Assembly: GCA_050330635.1 (NCBI GenBank)
Contig: JBHJNQ010000047.1
Coordinates: forward strand, 1 to 64,000
Source: CADEDH01 sp050330635
Lineage (GTDB): Bacteria > Actinomycetota > Acidimicrobiia > Acidimicrobiales > SZUA-35
Length of the DNA stretch: 64,000 nt
Reading direction: 5' to 3'
Positions 1 through 8,619 of this stretch are shown here, piece by piece. The translations under genes and the position numbers were made by a program. The notes beneath the pieces were generated by a model. The model did not search any database and was not told the origin of the DNA. It saw nothing but the letters and a program-made list of their open reading frames with translations. Each line of letters starts with the position of its first letter. Positions within the stretch are counted from its first letter, which is position 1.

Positions 1-173
1 GAACTGTCGCCGGGCTCTACATGGGGTCACGCCACCGTGGCGACCATTCGCGGCTGTTCGTCGCCATCCAACCTGACGCCAGACCGAAGCTACGTCACCA
101 AACAACCTGGCGCTCTACAAGAGCCGCCTGCGATCCCCTCTTTCCCAACGATTATCTACCATCTGTAGCTAGC

Positions 174-194
174 CTTGACAAGATCCGGCTCAAG
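174..194 (+). promoter_or_regulatory. HAIR-type operator for HspR
   Basis: The sequence reads CTTGACA, seven bases, GCTCAAG. The HspR-associated inverted repeat of actinobacteria is CTTGAGT-N7-ACTCAAG, so 12 of 14 arm bases and the spacer length agree. TTGACA inside the left arm (175-180) could double as a -35 box, with TAGTAT at 201-206 as a -10, although the 20-base spacing is long. The site lies 40 bp before the start of a dnaK remnant, which is where HspR acts in Streptomyces and mycobacteria. Confidence 0.65.
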
Positions 195-234
195 GTTTGT
201 TAGTATGCATATCTAGAAGATCGAAGCGACCCCG

Positions 235-545
235 ATGCAGGTAGGTCCTGAGGACCCCCTGCTGACGACGGACCACCGAGTGTCATTGCCACCACCGAAG
301 GCGGCCGAATCATCCTCGGTGTTGGCCGTTACCGCCGACGGCGTGGTTCTGGTGGGCGGGACGGCACATTCGATGTGTCTGTGCTCTCGGTCGGTGACAG
401 GGTGTTCCCCGCCACCTCGGCCGGGGCCACCCGCCGACCCCCAGGAGTACTCCCCAGATCGAGGTCGCGTTCGACATCGACGCCAACGGCATCGTGCATG
501 TCTCGGCGGACGTCGCCGCACCGTTCGCTGAGGCTGGCACCACGG
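235..545 (+). pseudogene. dnaK: Decayed dnaK (Hsp70) with large internal deletions
   Basis: Five stretches, in at least three reading frames, match DnaK in the correct order. An ATG at 235 starts MQVG and reaches LLTT, resembling the GIDLGTTNS phosphate-binding start. Near 279 comes SVIATTEGGR in another frame, then VLAVTADGVVLVGG near 320, like SVVAFTADGEVLVG. GTFDVSVLSVGDRVF follows near 352, the DLGGGTFDVS block. PQIEVAFDIDANGIVHVSA near 452 is the start of the substrate-binding domain. In intact DnaK these blocks span about 480 residues; here they fit in about 300 bases. The HAIR operator upstream supports the identity. No function is expected. An intact dnaK should exist elsewhere in the genome. 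Confidence 0.65.
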
Positions 546-590
546 TAGCGTCGAGCAGCGCCCGCCCCGGACCTTGTGTATCGGGTGACG

Positions 591-2069
591 CTATGCGCCG
601 TAGGAGAAGCCCTTGACGAGGAACTCAACCCGACGATTCGCCTGGCGCCCCTCGGGGGTGTCGTTGTCGGCTCGGGGCTCGGCCTCGCCCTTGCCGACGG
701 CCACGATCCGCTCCGGGGCGATCCCCTGGGCCACGAAGAACTCCTTGACTGCGTCGACCCGGTTCTGCGAGAGAGCGAGGTTCGCAGCGTCGCTCCCGAG
801 GGAGTCGGTGTGGCCGGTGACCTCCAGCGTCACCCCAGGCTGCACCTGGAGGAGGCGGAGGCCGACGGCGAGCAGGGGCTCGAAGTCGGGGGCGATCTCG
901 GCGCTGCCGGTGGTGAACAGTACCGTGTCCTCGATGTAGACCGGCGTGCCGGTGTCGTCTTCCTCCGCGGCGAGGAGGGGGTCGACGACGTACTCGCCGA
1001 TGGCGTTGCCCGGACCCACGACCTGCTCGATGGCGGCGACGATCTGCGCTTGCTCCTCGGCCGACGACACGTAGCCCCGGAGGAAGATGCGGCCCTGGCT
1101 CATGACGGCATGATGGAAGGGGGCGCCGATCGGCACCGGGGGTGAGGCGACGCCAGGGTCGGCCTCATCGCTCGGTGCCTCGTCCAGCGCGGGATCGTCC
1201 GCCGCAAGATCGTCGGGCAGGGACGCGTCATCGGCGTCTACCGGCTCATCGGAGCCGACCGTGTCATCCGAGGCGGCGGTGTCATCGGCGGCGGATGCCG
1301 GACCGGTCGTCGTCGTCTCGGCCTCGGCATCGGCCGAGTCGGCCTGGGCCGGGTCGACCTCGGTCGTCGTCTCCTCGGCGAAGGCGAGCGTGGCGTCGTC
1401 GTCACCTCCGCTGGCCAGCCAGAGTGCACCTCCTGCCACGAGGGCGGCGGCGGGAGCGGCCACCATCCAGACCCTCACCCCACCGCGCCGCCCGCCGTCC
1501 GGCGCAGCCAGCTTCTCCCCCGGCGTATCGAGCGCCGTGCCGAGCGGTCGGTCGTTGGCCCCGCCGGCACCAGCACCGGTGGTCCCGACCCCATCATCGA
1601 CTCCCTCGTCTCGCTCGGCCGCGACCAGGGCGCTGAGGGCATCGAGGCCCATATCCTCGCCGACCAGCTCGACGGCAGCGCTGAGGACGACGGCGGTCGT
1701 GATCTCGAGCAGGGTCCGGGCCTGATCCTCCTGGATGGCGAGATCGCCGGCGAGGGCGCCGACCGCACCTACGGTCGCGGTCCCGAACACCTCGTGAACG
1801 ATTTCGTCGCCGACGACGTGGGCGCTGCCGAACTGAGCCCGAGGCTGCACGCCGTTCGTGCGCTGCAGCGTCCGGACGCTCCGCAGCAGCGACTTCGTGG
1901 CTTCCGAACTCCGACCGATCTCCGCCAGTCGTCGGCGGACGACACCGCTCGCTGCCTCGTACGCCCGCTGGGTCTCCTGGGGCGAGGACAGCCCACAACG
2001 TCGGGACAACTGGACCATACAGGCGTCGTCGGAGGCGAGACTCGCCACCAGTTCGTGAAGCTTTGCCAT
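591..2069 (-). CDS. DUF937-like / OmpA-domain membrane protein
   Basis: About 492 residues starting MAKLHELV. This start is preferred to the longer open frame because AGGAG lies about 10 bases upstream. The N-terminal 150 residues resemble DUF937-type helical proteins. A single membrane segment follows near residue 215, then an acidic Ala/Asp/Thr linker of about 90 residues. Next is a short BON-like segment, and the protein ends in an OmpA/MotB peptidoglycan-binding domain with TGHTDSLGSDAANLALSQNR and RRVEFLV. It probably sits in the cytoplasmic membrane with the OmpA domain holding the wall; the role of the N-terminal domain is unknown. It diverges from the L,D-transpeptidase gene, another wall gene. 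Confidence 0.75.
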   Translation of the reverse strand: MAKLHELVASLASDDACMVQLSRRCGLSSPQETQRAYEAASGVVRRRLAEIGRSSEATKSLLRSVRTLQRTNGVQPRAQFGSAHVVGDEIVHEVFGTATVGAVGALAGDLAIQEDQARTLLEITTAVVLSAAVELVGEDMGLDALSALVAAERDEGVDDGVGTTGAGAGGANDRPLGTALDTPGEKLAAPDGGRRGGVRVWMVAAPAAALVAGGALWLASGGDDDATLAFAEETTTEVDPAQADSADAEAETTTTGPASAADDTAASDDTVGSDEPVDADDASLPDDLAADDPALDEAPSDEADPGVASPPVPIGAPFHHAVMSQGRIFLRGYVSSAEEQAQIVAAIEQVVGPGNAIGEYVVDPLLAAEEDDTGTPVYIEDTVLFTTGSAEIAPDFEPLLAVGLRLLQVQPGVTLEVTGHTDSLGSDAANLALSQNRVDAVKEFFVAQGIAPERIVAVGKGEAEPRADNDTPEGRQANRRVEFLVKGFSYGA

Positions 2070-2231
2070 GTTCACCCGGCTCCTACCTGCGGCCACGACT
2101 GCTGGTGATCGGCCGCGCTCTTGACCTATCGGCCCGAACCGGGGGGGCCTTAGCATCGGAGCGGACAGCACGCATCCAGCGATGGCCTTGGCCCCTGTTC
2201 GCCTGCTTGGCGATGCATCACCCTGAAGGAC

Positions 2232-3449
2232 ATGCGGACCGCCGGATCGAAGCGAACGACGTTGGGCCGGCCTCGCCGTGTGATGCTGGCCATGGCGATG
2301 ATCCTCGGGCTGCTGGCCAACAGCGCGGCGATGGTGGTCTCACCCCAGCCGACCGGTGCCGCCGACCGACCGCTGTTGCGGCAGGGTTCGACCGGGCCAG
2401 CGGTGACCGAGCTGGAACAACGCCTCGCCGAGCTCGGCTTCGACCCCGGCACCATCGACCAGACCTTCGACACCGCCACCCGCACCGCCGTCGTCCAGCT
2501 CCAGACCGCGGCCGGCATCGGGCGAGACGGCATCGTCGGGCCCATCACCTGGGGCGTGCTCGACGCCGGCAACGTGTCGTGTGACACGCCGGGGCCGACC
2601 CCGCCGACGGCGTCGGCGCGCCCATCGCTGTTGCGGTTGGGTTCGACCGGGCCGGCGGTGACCGAGCTGGAACAACGCCTCGCCAAGCTCGGCTTCGACC
2701 CCGGCACCATCGACCAGACCTTCGACACCGCCACCCGCACCGCCGTCCTCGCCTTCCAGACCGCGGCCGACATCGGACGCGACGGCATCGTCGGACCCGT
2801 CACCTGGGGCGCCCTCGACGCCGGCAACACCACCGCACCCACCCCCATCGCACCCACTCCCACCCCCACACCAGGCCCACGACCCCTCCTCCGCCAAGGC
2901 TCCACCGGACCCCAGGTGATCGAGCTGGAACAACGGCTCAGCGAGCTGGGCTACTGGGTGGGCACCGTCGACCAGACCTTCGACGCCCAGACCCGTCACG
3001 CCGTGGTGGCGATACAGAAGGCGGCGGGGGTGGCCCGCGATGGGATCGTCGGCCCCGTCACCTGGGGGGTGGCCAATGCGGGGACCCGACCGTCGGCCCG
3101 CACGGGCTCGGGTCACGCCATCGAGATCGACCTATCCCGCCAGCTGCTCCTGGTCGTCGACGGTGGCCAGGTCACCGAGATCCACGACACCTCGACCGGT
3201 CGCCTTCCCGGATCCACGCCGGTGGGGACCTTCCGCATCACCCGGGAGATCGACGACTACCGCTACGCCCCGCTCGGCACGCTCTACCGACCCAAGTACT
3301 TCCACGGTGGGGTCGCTATCCACGGCTATACCAGCGTGCCGTCCAGCCCCGCCTCGCACGGCTGCGTGCGGGTGACCTACCCCGCCATGGACCACCTGTG
3401 GGCCACGGGCGCGGCGCCGGTGGGGACCACGGTCGTCGTCTACCGTTGA
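2232..3449 (+). CDS. Secreted L,D-transpeptidase with three peptidoglycan-binding repeats
   Basis: 405 residues. A basic N-terminus and hydrophobic stretch (MLAMAMILGLLANSAAMVV) form a signal peptide or anchor. Three PG_binding_1 domains follow at about residues 48-112, 133-197 and 219-283, each with a TFDxxTRxAV core and ending DGIVGPxTWG. A YkuD (L,D-transpeptidase) domain fills the C-terminus, with HGYTS and the catalytic SHGCVR motif (Cys near residue 378). The family makes 3-3 crosslinks in peptidoglycan or attaches proteins to it. Pro/Thr-rich linkers join the domains. The first two repeats are almost identical at DNA level, which implies recent duplication. It reads away from the OmpA-like gene. 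Confidence 0.9.
   Translation: MRTAGSKRTTLGRPRRVMLAMAMILGLLANSAAMVVSPQPTGAADRPLLRQGSTGPAVTELEQRLAELGFDPGTIDQTFDTATRTAVVQLQTAAGIGRDGIVGPITWGVLDAGNVSCDTPGPTPPTASARPSLLRLGSTGPAVTELEQRLAKLGFDPGTIDQTFDTATRTAVLAFQTAADIGRDGIVGPVTWGALDAGNTTAPTPIAPTPTPTPGPRPLLRQGSTGPQVIELEQRLSELGYWVGTVDQTFDAQTRHAVVAIQKAAGVARDGIVGPVTWGVANAGTRPSARTGSGHAIEIDLSRQLLLVVDGGQVTEIHDTSTGRLPGSTPVGTFRITREIDDYRYAPLGTLYRPKYFHGGVAIHGYTSVPSSPASHGCVRVTYPAMDHLWATGAAPVGTTVVVYR
2373..3080 (+). repeat. Tandem peptidoglycan-binding domain repeats
   Basis: Three in-frame repeats begin near 2373, 2628 and 2886, with periods of 255 and 258 bases. The first two are nearly identical for well over 150 bases, from GGTTCGACCGGGCC through the codons for TFDTATRTAV. 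The third is more diverged. Such a block can expand or contract by recombination and can collapse in short-read assembly. Confidence 0.8.
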
Positions 3450-3535
3450 GCGGGGCAGACCGACGGCGCGGCGACGAGAGGCCCGGCCGGTCACGAGCGG
3501 ACAACACCACGGACCAGGAACCCACGGTGCTTTCT

Positions 3536-3571
3536 GGCTCGCCCGTCGTTCAGACTGAGAACGGGCGAGCC
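3536..3571. terminator. Bidirectional terminator hairpin
   Basis: A perfect 11-bp inverted repeat, GGCTCGCCCGT and ACGGGCGAGCC, with a 14-base loop. It lies between convergent genes ending at 3449 and 3584. There is no T-run, as is usual in GC-rich actinobacteria. Confidence 0.6.
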
Positions 3572-3583
3572 GATGGGGCGCGA

Positions 3584-4447
3584 TCACATACCGGTGAGGC
3601 GGCGCGACAGCATCGTCGCCCCATCGACGTCCCCGTCGCCCCGCTTGTCGGCGATGACGGCGACGAGGTCGATGCGGCCCGAGCACCCGAGGGCGAGATC
3701 GGCGGCCTCGAGGCTCAGGCCCCCGTCGACGCTGCGCCCCGTGTCGACGGCGGTCAACCTGGTCTGGTCGGGCTCGAGGACGAGATCGCGCTCGATGGCC
3801 ACCGACCCCCGGGTCGTCACCCTGATCGTGGCGGTGTCGGGGCTGCGACCGGGATCGGTGAGCCAGCGCAGCGAGCCCGACGCCAGCTCCTCCTCCATGG
3901 CCTGGAGGGCGGCGTCGACGCCCCACCGGCTCATCGAACACGGCGGTTCGAGGGCCTGGAAGATGTCCCACTCGTGGAGGCCCAGTTCCTTCAGGTAGAG
4001 CACGAGGAACCGGTTGGCGGCCACGATCCCGCCCGGGTGGTAGCAGTCGTAGTCGAGTCCGACGCCGTCGCTGTCGAGCACGTCGACCAGGCCGAGGCCG
4101 GCCCGACGGAACCGGCCGATGACGTCGTCGTCGGCACCGGCCACTGCCGCCGCCCGGCGGATGCCCGCCGCCGCCAGCTCCCCCCGTCCGGTTCCCGCCG
4201 GCGGCCGATCCCCGGCCGCCCCGGCCTCGCCGGCGGCGCCCCGGACGATGCCGTCGGTGTAGAACTCGGCCACCACGGCAAGGTGGGCCACGACCTCCCG
4301 CACCGTCCAGTCACCGATCGCCGGGAGGTCGAGGCGGCCCGGGTCGAGGTCGGACAGCCGGGCGTTGAGACGATCGATTTCGTGGCGCAGCACCCGGACA
4401 CGACCGCCGTGGGGCAGTGTGACGAGCCGGGGCTCCGATCCCTCCAT
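3584..4447 (-). CDS. DinB-fold mycothiol-dependent maleylpyruvate isomerase family protein
   Basis: 287 residues. The N-terminus has the MDMPI/DinB four-helix pattern (DWTVREVVAHLAVVAEFY), and near residue 160 there is the HEWDIFQAL motif. Together these give the three-residue metal site (His, Glu, His) of the family. Members use mycothiol or bind divalent metal; the substrate cannot be told from sequence. The C-terminal 100 residues form the sterol-carrier-like second domain often present. No strong ribosome binding site is visible before the ATG, so the start is uncertain. A second member of the family is at 27148-27903. Confidence 0.7.
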   Translation of the reverse strand: MEGSEPRLVTLPHGGRVRVLRHEIDRLNARLSDLDPGRLDLPAIGDWTVREVVAHLAVVAEFYTDGIVRGAAGEAGAAGDRPPAGTGRGELAAAGIRRAAAVAGADDDVIGRFRRAGLGLVDVLDSDGVGLDYDCYHPGGIVAANRFLVLYLKELGLHEWDIFQALEPPCSMSRWGVDAALQAMEEELASGSLRWLTDPGRSPDTATIRVTTRGSVAIERDLVLEPDQTRLTAVDTGRSVDGGLSLEAADLALGCSGRIDLVAVIADKRGDGDVDGATMLSRRLTGM

Positions 4448-4779
4448 GCCAACCGACGGTAGCCTGCGGCCGCAACGGGAGCGAGGCGCCAGCCGGGGTC
4501 TGCGGGGGCTCGGCCCCGCAACGGGATCAGAGCCGGCCGGCTCAGGCGGCCGGGCGATCCCGTCGACCGGGCTTGGCGCCGCTCAGATTCGGGCGTCAGG
4601 GGGAGCGGCCAGCCGTGAGAAGTATCATCCATTGCCGATTCGGTTCGGCCTGACGAGCCGACCCGGAGCGTTTGCTCGGTCAGTTCACAGCAAGCCCCCA
4701 GCTCGACCGATCACGCTCCGGTCGGGCGATGACGCCGACGGGCGGACCGGTTCCGCCCGGCACCGAGGAGACCCAACCG
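4448..4779. other. Intergenic region between divergent genes
   Basis: 332 bases without a convincing gene. It must hold the promoters of the DinB-like gene (minus) and the YceI gene (plus). A small hairpin, TGCGGGG and CCCCGCA, lies near 4500-4520. GAGGAG at 4765-4770 is the ribosome binding site that fixes the YceI start. No clear -35/-10 pair was found. Confidence 0.5.
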
Positions 4780-5556
4780 ATGACGTTCGACAGCCACGAG
4801 CCCCAGCCCAGACGTCGCACCATGCTGATCTGGATCGGCGCGCTGGCTGCGATCGGTGTGATCGCGTTCGGTGGGTTCGCCGTGTGGTTCCTGCGCGACG
4901 ACGCCCCCGACGAGGTCTCGATCGACGCTGCAGCGCAACTCGTCGACGAGCCCGCCACCGGCGGCGACGACGCCACGGCCACCAGCGACGCCGGCCCGGT
5001 GGACATCAGCGGAACGTGGCGCGTCGACACCTCGATCGGCGAGTTCAGCTACGAGGACTCCACCGGCACCTTTGTCGGGTTCCGCATCGCCGAGGAGCTG
5101 TCGGGCATCGGCTCCACCGAGGCCATCGGCCGGACACCGGCGGTGACCGGGACGCTCGTGGCCGACGGCACGACGATCACCGAGGTGGCGATCGAGGCCG
5201 ACATGACGGCGATCACGACCAACGACAGCCGCCGCAACAACAAGGTCCAGGACGCTCTCGACACGGATCAGTTCCCGACCGCCACGTTCACCCTCGACGA
5301 ACCGGTCGACGTCGACGACGTCGCCCTCACCGGGGAGACGACCACCATCGACGCCACCGGTCAGCTCACCATCCACGGGGTGACCCAGACGGTCACCCTG
5401 CCGCTGCAGGCCCGGCTCGTCGACGACACCATCGTGGTGGTCGGCTCGCTCGACATCACGTTCGCCGACTACGACGTCGAGGTACCGACCGCCCCCGTCG
5501 TTCTCTCGGTCGACGACCACGGGCCGCTCGAGCTCCAGCTGTTCTTCACCCGCTGA
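4780..5556 (+). CDS. Membrane-anchored YceI-family protein
   Basis: 258 residues. The ATG at 4780 follows GAGGAG by nine bases, so an upstream in-frame ATG is rejected. A membrane segment (MLIWIGALAAIGVIAFGGFAVWF) is followed by an Asp/Ala-rich linker and a YceI lipocalin-like beta-barrel at about residues 75-258. Family features include the early GTWRVDTSIGEF, NNKVQDALDTDQFPTATF in the middle and LTIHGVTQTVTLPL. YceI barrels bind isoprenoid or other lipophilic ligands outside the membrane. The protein probably faces the outside, held by its N-terminal helix. Confidence 0.88.
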   Translation: MTFDSHEPQPRRRTMLIWIGALAAIGVIAFGGFAVWFLRDDAPDEVSIDAAAQLVDEPATGGDDATATSDAGPVDISGTWRVDTSIGEFSYEDSTGTFVGFRIAEELSGIGSTEAIGRTPAVTGTLVADGTTITEVAIEADMTAITTNDSRRNNKVQDALDTDQFPTATFTLDEPVDVDDVALTGETTTIDATGQLTIHGVTQTVTLPLQARLVDDTIVVVGSLDITFADYDVEVPTAPVVLSVDDHGPLELQLFFTR

Positions 5557-5692
5557 CGACGCCGCCGCCGGCCGACCCCGCCGCCCCGAACCACCCAGGG
5601 CGAGGCTGCGGGCCCGAACCAACCTGGACGAGCGGCGATCGTGGAACAGATGGAAGAGTGGTGGCATCGATCGAACCGCGGGGGAGAGCCAC

Positions 5693-6484
5693 ATGGCCAG
5701 GAAGACACACGCCGAACGTCGTGAGGCGGGCAGAGGAGTCCAGAACACGCTCGGCGGTGGCAACGTCGACACCGAGGCCGCAGCAAGAGCCCTGGAGGAT
5801 CGGCTCGGCCCCCTCGGCTCGTTCGTCATCGACTTCGCCCTCGGCGACATCTGGACCAGGCCCGGGTTGTCGCGCCGCGATCGCAGCCTCGTCGTCATCA
5901 CCATCCTCGCCACCCTCAACCAGCTCAACCAGCTCCGCAGCCACGTCAGGGGCGGCATCAATCACGGGTTGACCAGAACCGAGATCGAGGAGGTGTTCGT
6001 GCAGCTCGCCGGCTACGCCGGTTTCCCGCGCGCCATCGACGCCATGACGACGGCCCACGAGCTGCTGGCCGAGCTGGAAGGGGTCGACAAGCTGCCGCCC
6101 AGCCCTCCGGCGGAACGCAAGGACGACGACCGGCGCAGCGCCGACGCCCGACAGGTCATGGATCGCCTCAGCGAGAACCAGCCCCCTGGGGGTGTCGGGG
6201 TCGACATGGGATCGTTCACCGGTGCCGCCGGTCGTTTCGCCTTCGGCGAGCTGTGGGCCCGCGATCAGCTGTCTCTACGGGATCGGTCGCTCGTCGTCTG
6301 TGCCACGCTCACCACCCAAGACAAGCCGACCGAACTGCGCTTCCATCTCCAGGGGGCGCGCAACAACGGGGTGACCGACGTCGAGCTGGAGGAGCTGATG
6401 GTAACCGTCATCGGCTACGTCGGCTTCCCCACCGCGGTGGAGGGCTTCCGTGCCCTGCGCGAGATGCAGGCCGGAACGGCCTGA
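5693..6484 (+). CDS. Tandem carboxymuconolactone decarboxylase-like protein
   Basis: 263 residues with two CMD/AhpD-fold halves at about residues 30-125 and 165-260. Each carries the pattern W-x-R-x-x-L-S-x-R-D-R-S-L-V-V and a C-terminal G-Y-x-G-F-P. Neither half has the CxxC pair of AhpD peroxidases, so a decarboxylase or unknown role is more likely than peroxide reduction. GGGGGAG lies eight bases before the ATG. Both neighbours are on different transcripts, giving no pathway clue. Confidence 0.8.
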   Translation: MARKTHAERREAGRGVQNTLGGGNVDTEAAARALEDRLGPLGSFVIDFALGDIWTRPGLSRRDRSLVVITILATLNQLNQLRSHVRGGINHGLTRTEIEEVFVQLAGYAGFPRAIDAMTTAHELLAELEGVDKLPPSPPAERKDDDRRSADARQVMDRLSENQPPGGVGVDMGSFTGAAGRFAFGELWARDQLSLRDRSLVVCATLTTQDKPTELRFHLQGARNNGVTDVELEELMVTVIGYVGFPTAVEGFRALREMQAGTA

Positions 6485-6583
6485 TCGCCGTTTCTGCGGA
6501 CGGGCCGGGCCCGGTCGCCGGGGCCGACGGCGGCGCGACGGCGCCTCGGGACCGAACCCCGGGTCGGCGACCCGCCGGGTGGG

Positions 6584-7438
6584 TCAGCGCGGGGTCGGGT
6601 TGCGGCGCTGGAGGAGGTCGTTCAGACGGACGTCGACCCGTTCGAGGATCTCGGGCTGGGCGGGGAGGATGTAGAATCGGTCCTCGCGGATGCCGGCCAG
6701 GACGTGTTCGGCCACCACCGCCGGGGGGTACCCGCCCCGCAGAGCGGTCTCGAACCCGGCCACGAAGTCCTGCAGGTCGGACCGGAGGGCGGCCACGTCG
6801 GTCGGTTGGCCGAGGTCGCCCGGGCGGTTGCGTTCGGCGTCGAGGATGGCCGTGTCGATGAGGCCGGGGCACACCACCGACGCCGACAGGGGGGCGCCCA
6901 TCTCGCGCAGGTCGAGGTAGATGCCCTCGGTGAGGCACACGACCCCGTGCTTGGAGACGTTGTAGGGGTTGGCGGCGGTGAGGAGCCCGGCGATGGAGGC
7001 CGTGTTCACGATGTGGCCGACGTCGCCGTTGTCGAGCATGCGGGGCACGAAGGCCCGCACGCCGTGCAGCACCCCCATGAAGTTGACGCCCATCGTCCAC
7101 TCCCAGTCGTCGAGGGAGCCCTCCCAGGCCCGGGTGCGCAGGGTGGCGGCGGTCGCCGCCACGCCGGCGTTGTTGAACACGATGTGCACATTGTCGAAGG
7201 TGTCGAAGGCGGCATCGGCCAGCCGGTTGACCTCGTCCTCCACCATCACGTCGGTGCGGACCGCCAGCACCCGCCCGCCCTTGGCCTTGATGGCGGCCTC
7301 GGCGTCGGCGAGGGCGCCGGCCTCGATGTCGGCCAGCACGAGATGCATGCCCTCGTCGGCCAGGAGGTGGGCGGTGGCGAGCCCGATCCCGCTCCCGGCG
7401 CCGGTGACGACCGCCACCCGACCCTCGAGGTTGTCCAT
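6584..7438 (-). CDS. Short-chain dehydrogenase/reductase
   Basis: 284 residues, classical SDR. The cofactor motif TGAGSGIG is at residues 13-20, NNAG follows in the middle, and the catalytic set is S-I-A-G with YNVSK. An Asp/Glu after the second beta strand (LADIEAG) suggests NAD over NADP. The C-terminus is longer than in minimal SDRs, so a hydrophobic substrate such as a steroid or fatty alcohol is possible. It is divergent from the epoxide hydrolase-like gene. Confidence 0.85.
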   Translation of the reverse strand: MDNLEGRVAVVTGAGSGIGLATAHLLADEGMHLVLADIEAGALADAEAAIKAKGGRVLAVRTDVMVEDEVNRLADAAFDTFDNVHIVFNNAGVAATAATLRTRAWEGSLDDWEWTMGVNFMGVLHGVRAFVPRMLDNGDVGHIVNTASIAGLLTAANPYNVSKHGVVCLTEGIYLDLREMGAPLSASVVCPGLIDTAILDAERNRPGDLGQPTDVAALRSDLQDFVAGFETALRGGYPPAVVAEHVLAGIREDRFYILPAQPEILERVDVRLNDLLQRRNPTPR

Positions 7439-7544
7439 CCCGTGACCTCGCTTCGATCCGTGCCCCGCTGCCGACCGAGGCTAGTCGTCTTGGCCCCACC
7501 GATCGCCACTGACGCCATCGGGGCCGGTGCGTAGACTCGCCGCC

Positions 7545-8543
7545 ATGACCTCGCTCCACCACGCCCACCTCGAGACGAACGGAATCGAGCTGCACTACGC
7601 CGAACAGGGCGAGGGGCCCCTCGTCGTGCTCTGCCACGGCTTCCCCGAGTCGTGGTACTCGTGGCGGCACCAGCTGCCGGTGCTGGCCGACGCCGGCTAC
7701 CGGGTGGTGGCGCCGTCGATGCGGGGCTACGGCCGCACCACCGCCCCCCACGACGTCGAGCTCTACGCCCTGCCCTACCTGATCGGCGACATCGTCGGCC
7801 TGGTGGGCGGGCTCGGCGAGTCGTCGGCCGTCGTCGTCGGCCACGACTGGGGCGCCCCGGTGGCCTGGTACTCGGCCCTGATGCGGCCCGATCTGTTCAC
7901 CGCCGTCGGCGCGCTGAGCGTGCCGTTCACGCCCCCCATCGGGGGGCTGCCCGACGGCGTGACCCTCAACGACATCATGCGGGCGACCGCCGGCGAGGGA
8001 CGCGACTACTACCGGCTCTACTTCCAGGAGCCCGGCGTGGCCGAGGCCGACCTGGAGGCCGACATCGAACGCACGGTGCGCGGCTTCCTCTACACCATCG
8101 CCGGCGATGCCGTGGCCAACGGCGATCTGGCCGAGGGTTGGGACGGTCACTTCCCGGCCGGGGAGTCGATGTCCGACCAGCTGATCATGCCCGAGACCCT
8201 TCCCCCGTGGCTCAGCGACGACGACGTGCGGTTCTACGTCGACGAGCTGACGCAAAGTGGGTTCCGGGGCGGCCTCAACTGGTACCGGAACCTCGACCGG
8301 CTGCCCGGTGCGCTGGCCCCCTGGCTCGGTGCCACCATCCAGCAGCCGGCCCTCTACCTGGGCGGCTCGACCGACCTGATCGCCGGCAACACCCCCGAGG
8401 CCATCGACACGATGAAGGCCGCCCTGCCCGACCTCCGCCACCTCGAGCTGCTCGACGGCGCCGGCCACTGGCTCCAACAGGAACGACCGGAGGAGGTCAA
8501 CCGGGCCCTCGTGGCGTTCCTCGACGGTGTGCACAACCGCTGA
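7545..8543 (+). CDS. Alpha/beta hydrolase, probable epoxide hydrolase
   Basis: About 332 residues from the ATG at 7545; an ATG 18 bases earlier is also possible. The oxyanion motif HGFPESWYSWR is near residue 32. The nucleophile elbow reads GHDWG, with Asp in place of Ser, which is the hallmark of soluble epoxide hydrolases and haloalkane dehalogenases. The acid residue lies in GGSTDLIAGN and the His in GAGHWLQQERP. Lid tyrosines (DYYRLYFQEPG, FYVDEL) support epoxide opening, which would give a trans-diol through an ester intermediate. The gene stands alone. Confidence 0.82.
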   Translation: MTSLHHAHLETNGIELHYAEQGEGPLVVLCHGFPESWYSWRHQLPVLADAGYRVVAPSMRGYGRTTAPHDVELYALPYLIGDIVGLVGGLGESSAVVVGHDWGAPVAWYSALMRPDLFTAVGALSVPFTPPIGGLPDGVTLNDIMRATAGEGRDYYRLYFQEPGVAEADLEADIERTVRGFLYTIAGDAVANGDLAEGWDGHFPAGESMSDQLIMPETLPPWLSDDDVRFYVDELTQSGFRGGLNWYRNLDRLPGALAPWLGATIQQPALYLGGSTDLIAGNTPEAIDTMKAALPDLRHLELLDGAGHWLQQERPEEVNRALVAFLDGVHNR

Positions 8544-8619
8544 CGGAGGGTGATGCATCGCCTCCACTCCCGGCTACACTTGAACCGGATATCCGTACAA
8601 TTGATCCGAAGGAGCCGAG

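Noticed and set aside
576..1145. 189-codon plus-strand frame and similar ones up to 2100
   Set aside because: They are antisense to the OmpA-domain gene, which has a ribosome binding site and clear domains.
2121..2156. Promoter TTGACC...TAGCAT upstream of the L,D-transpeptidase
   Set aside because: The spacing of 24 bases is too long for a normal promoter.
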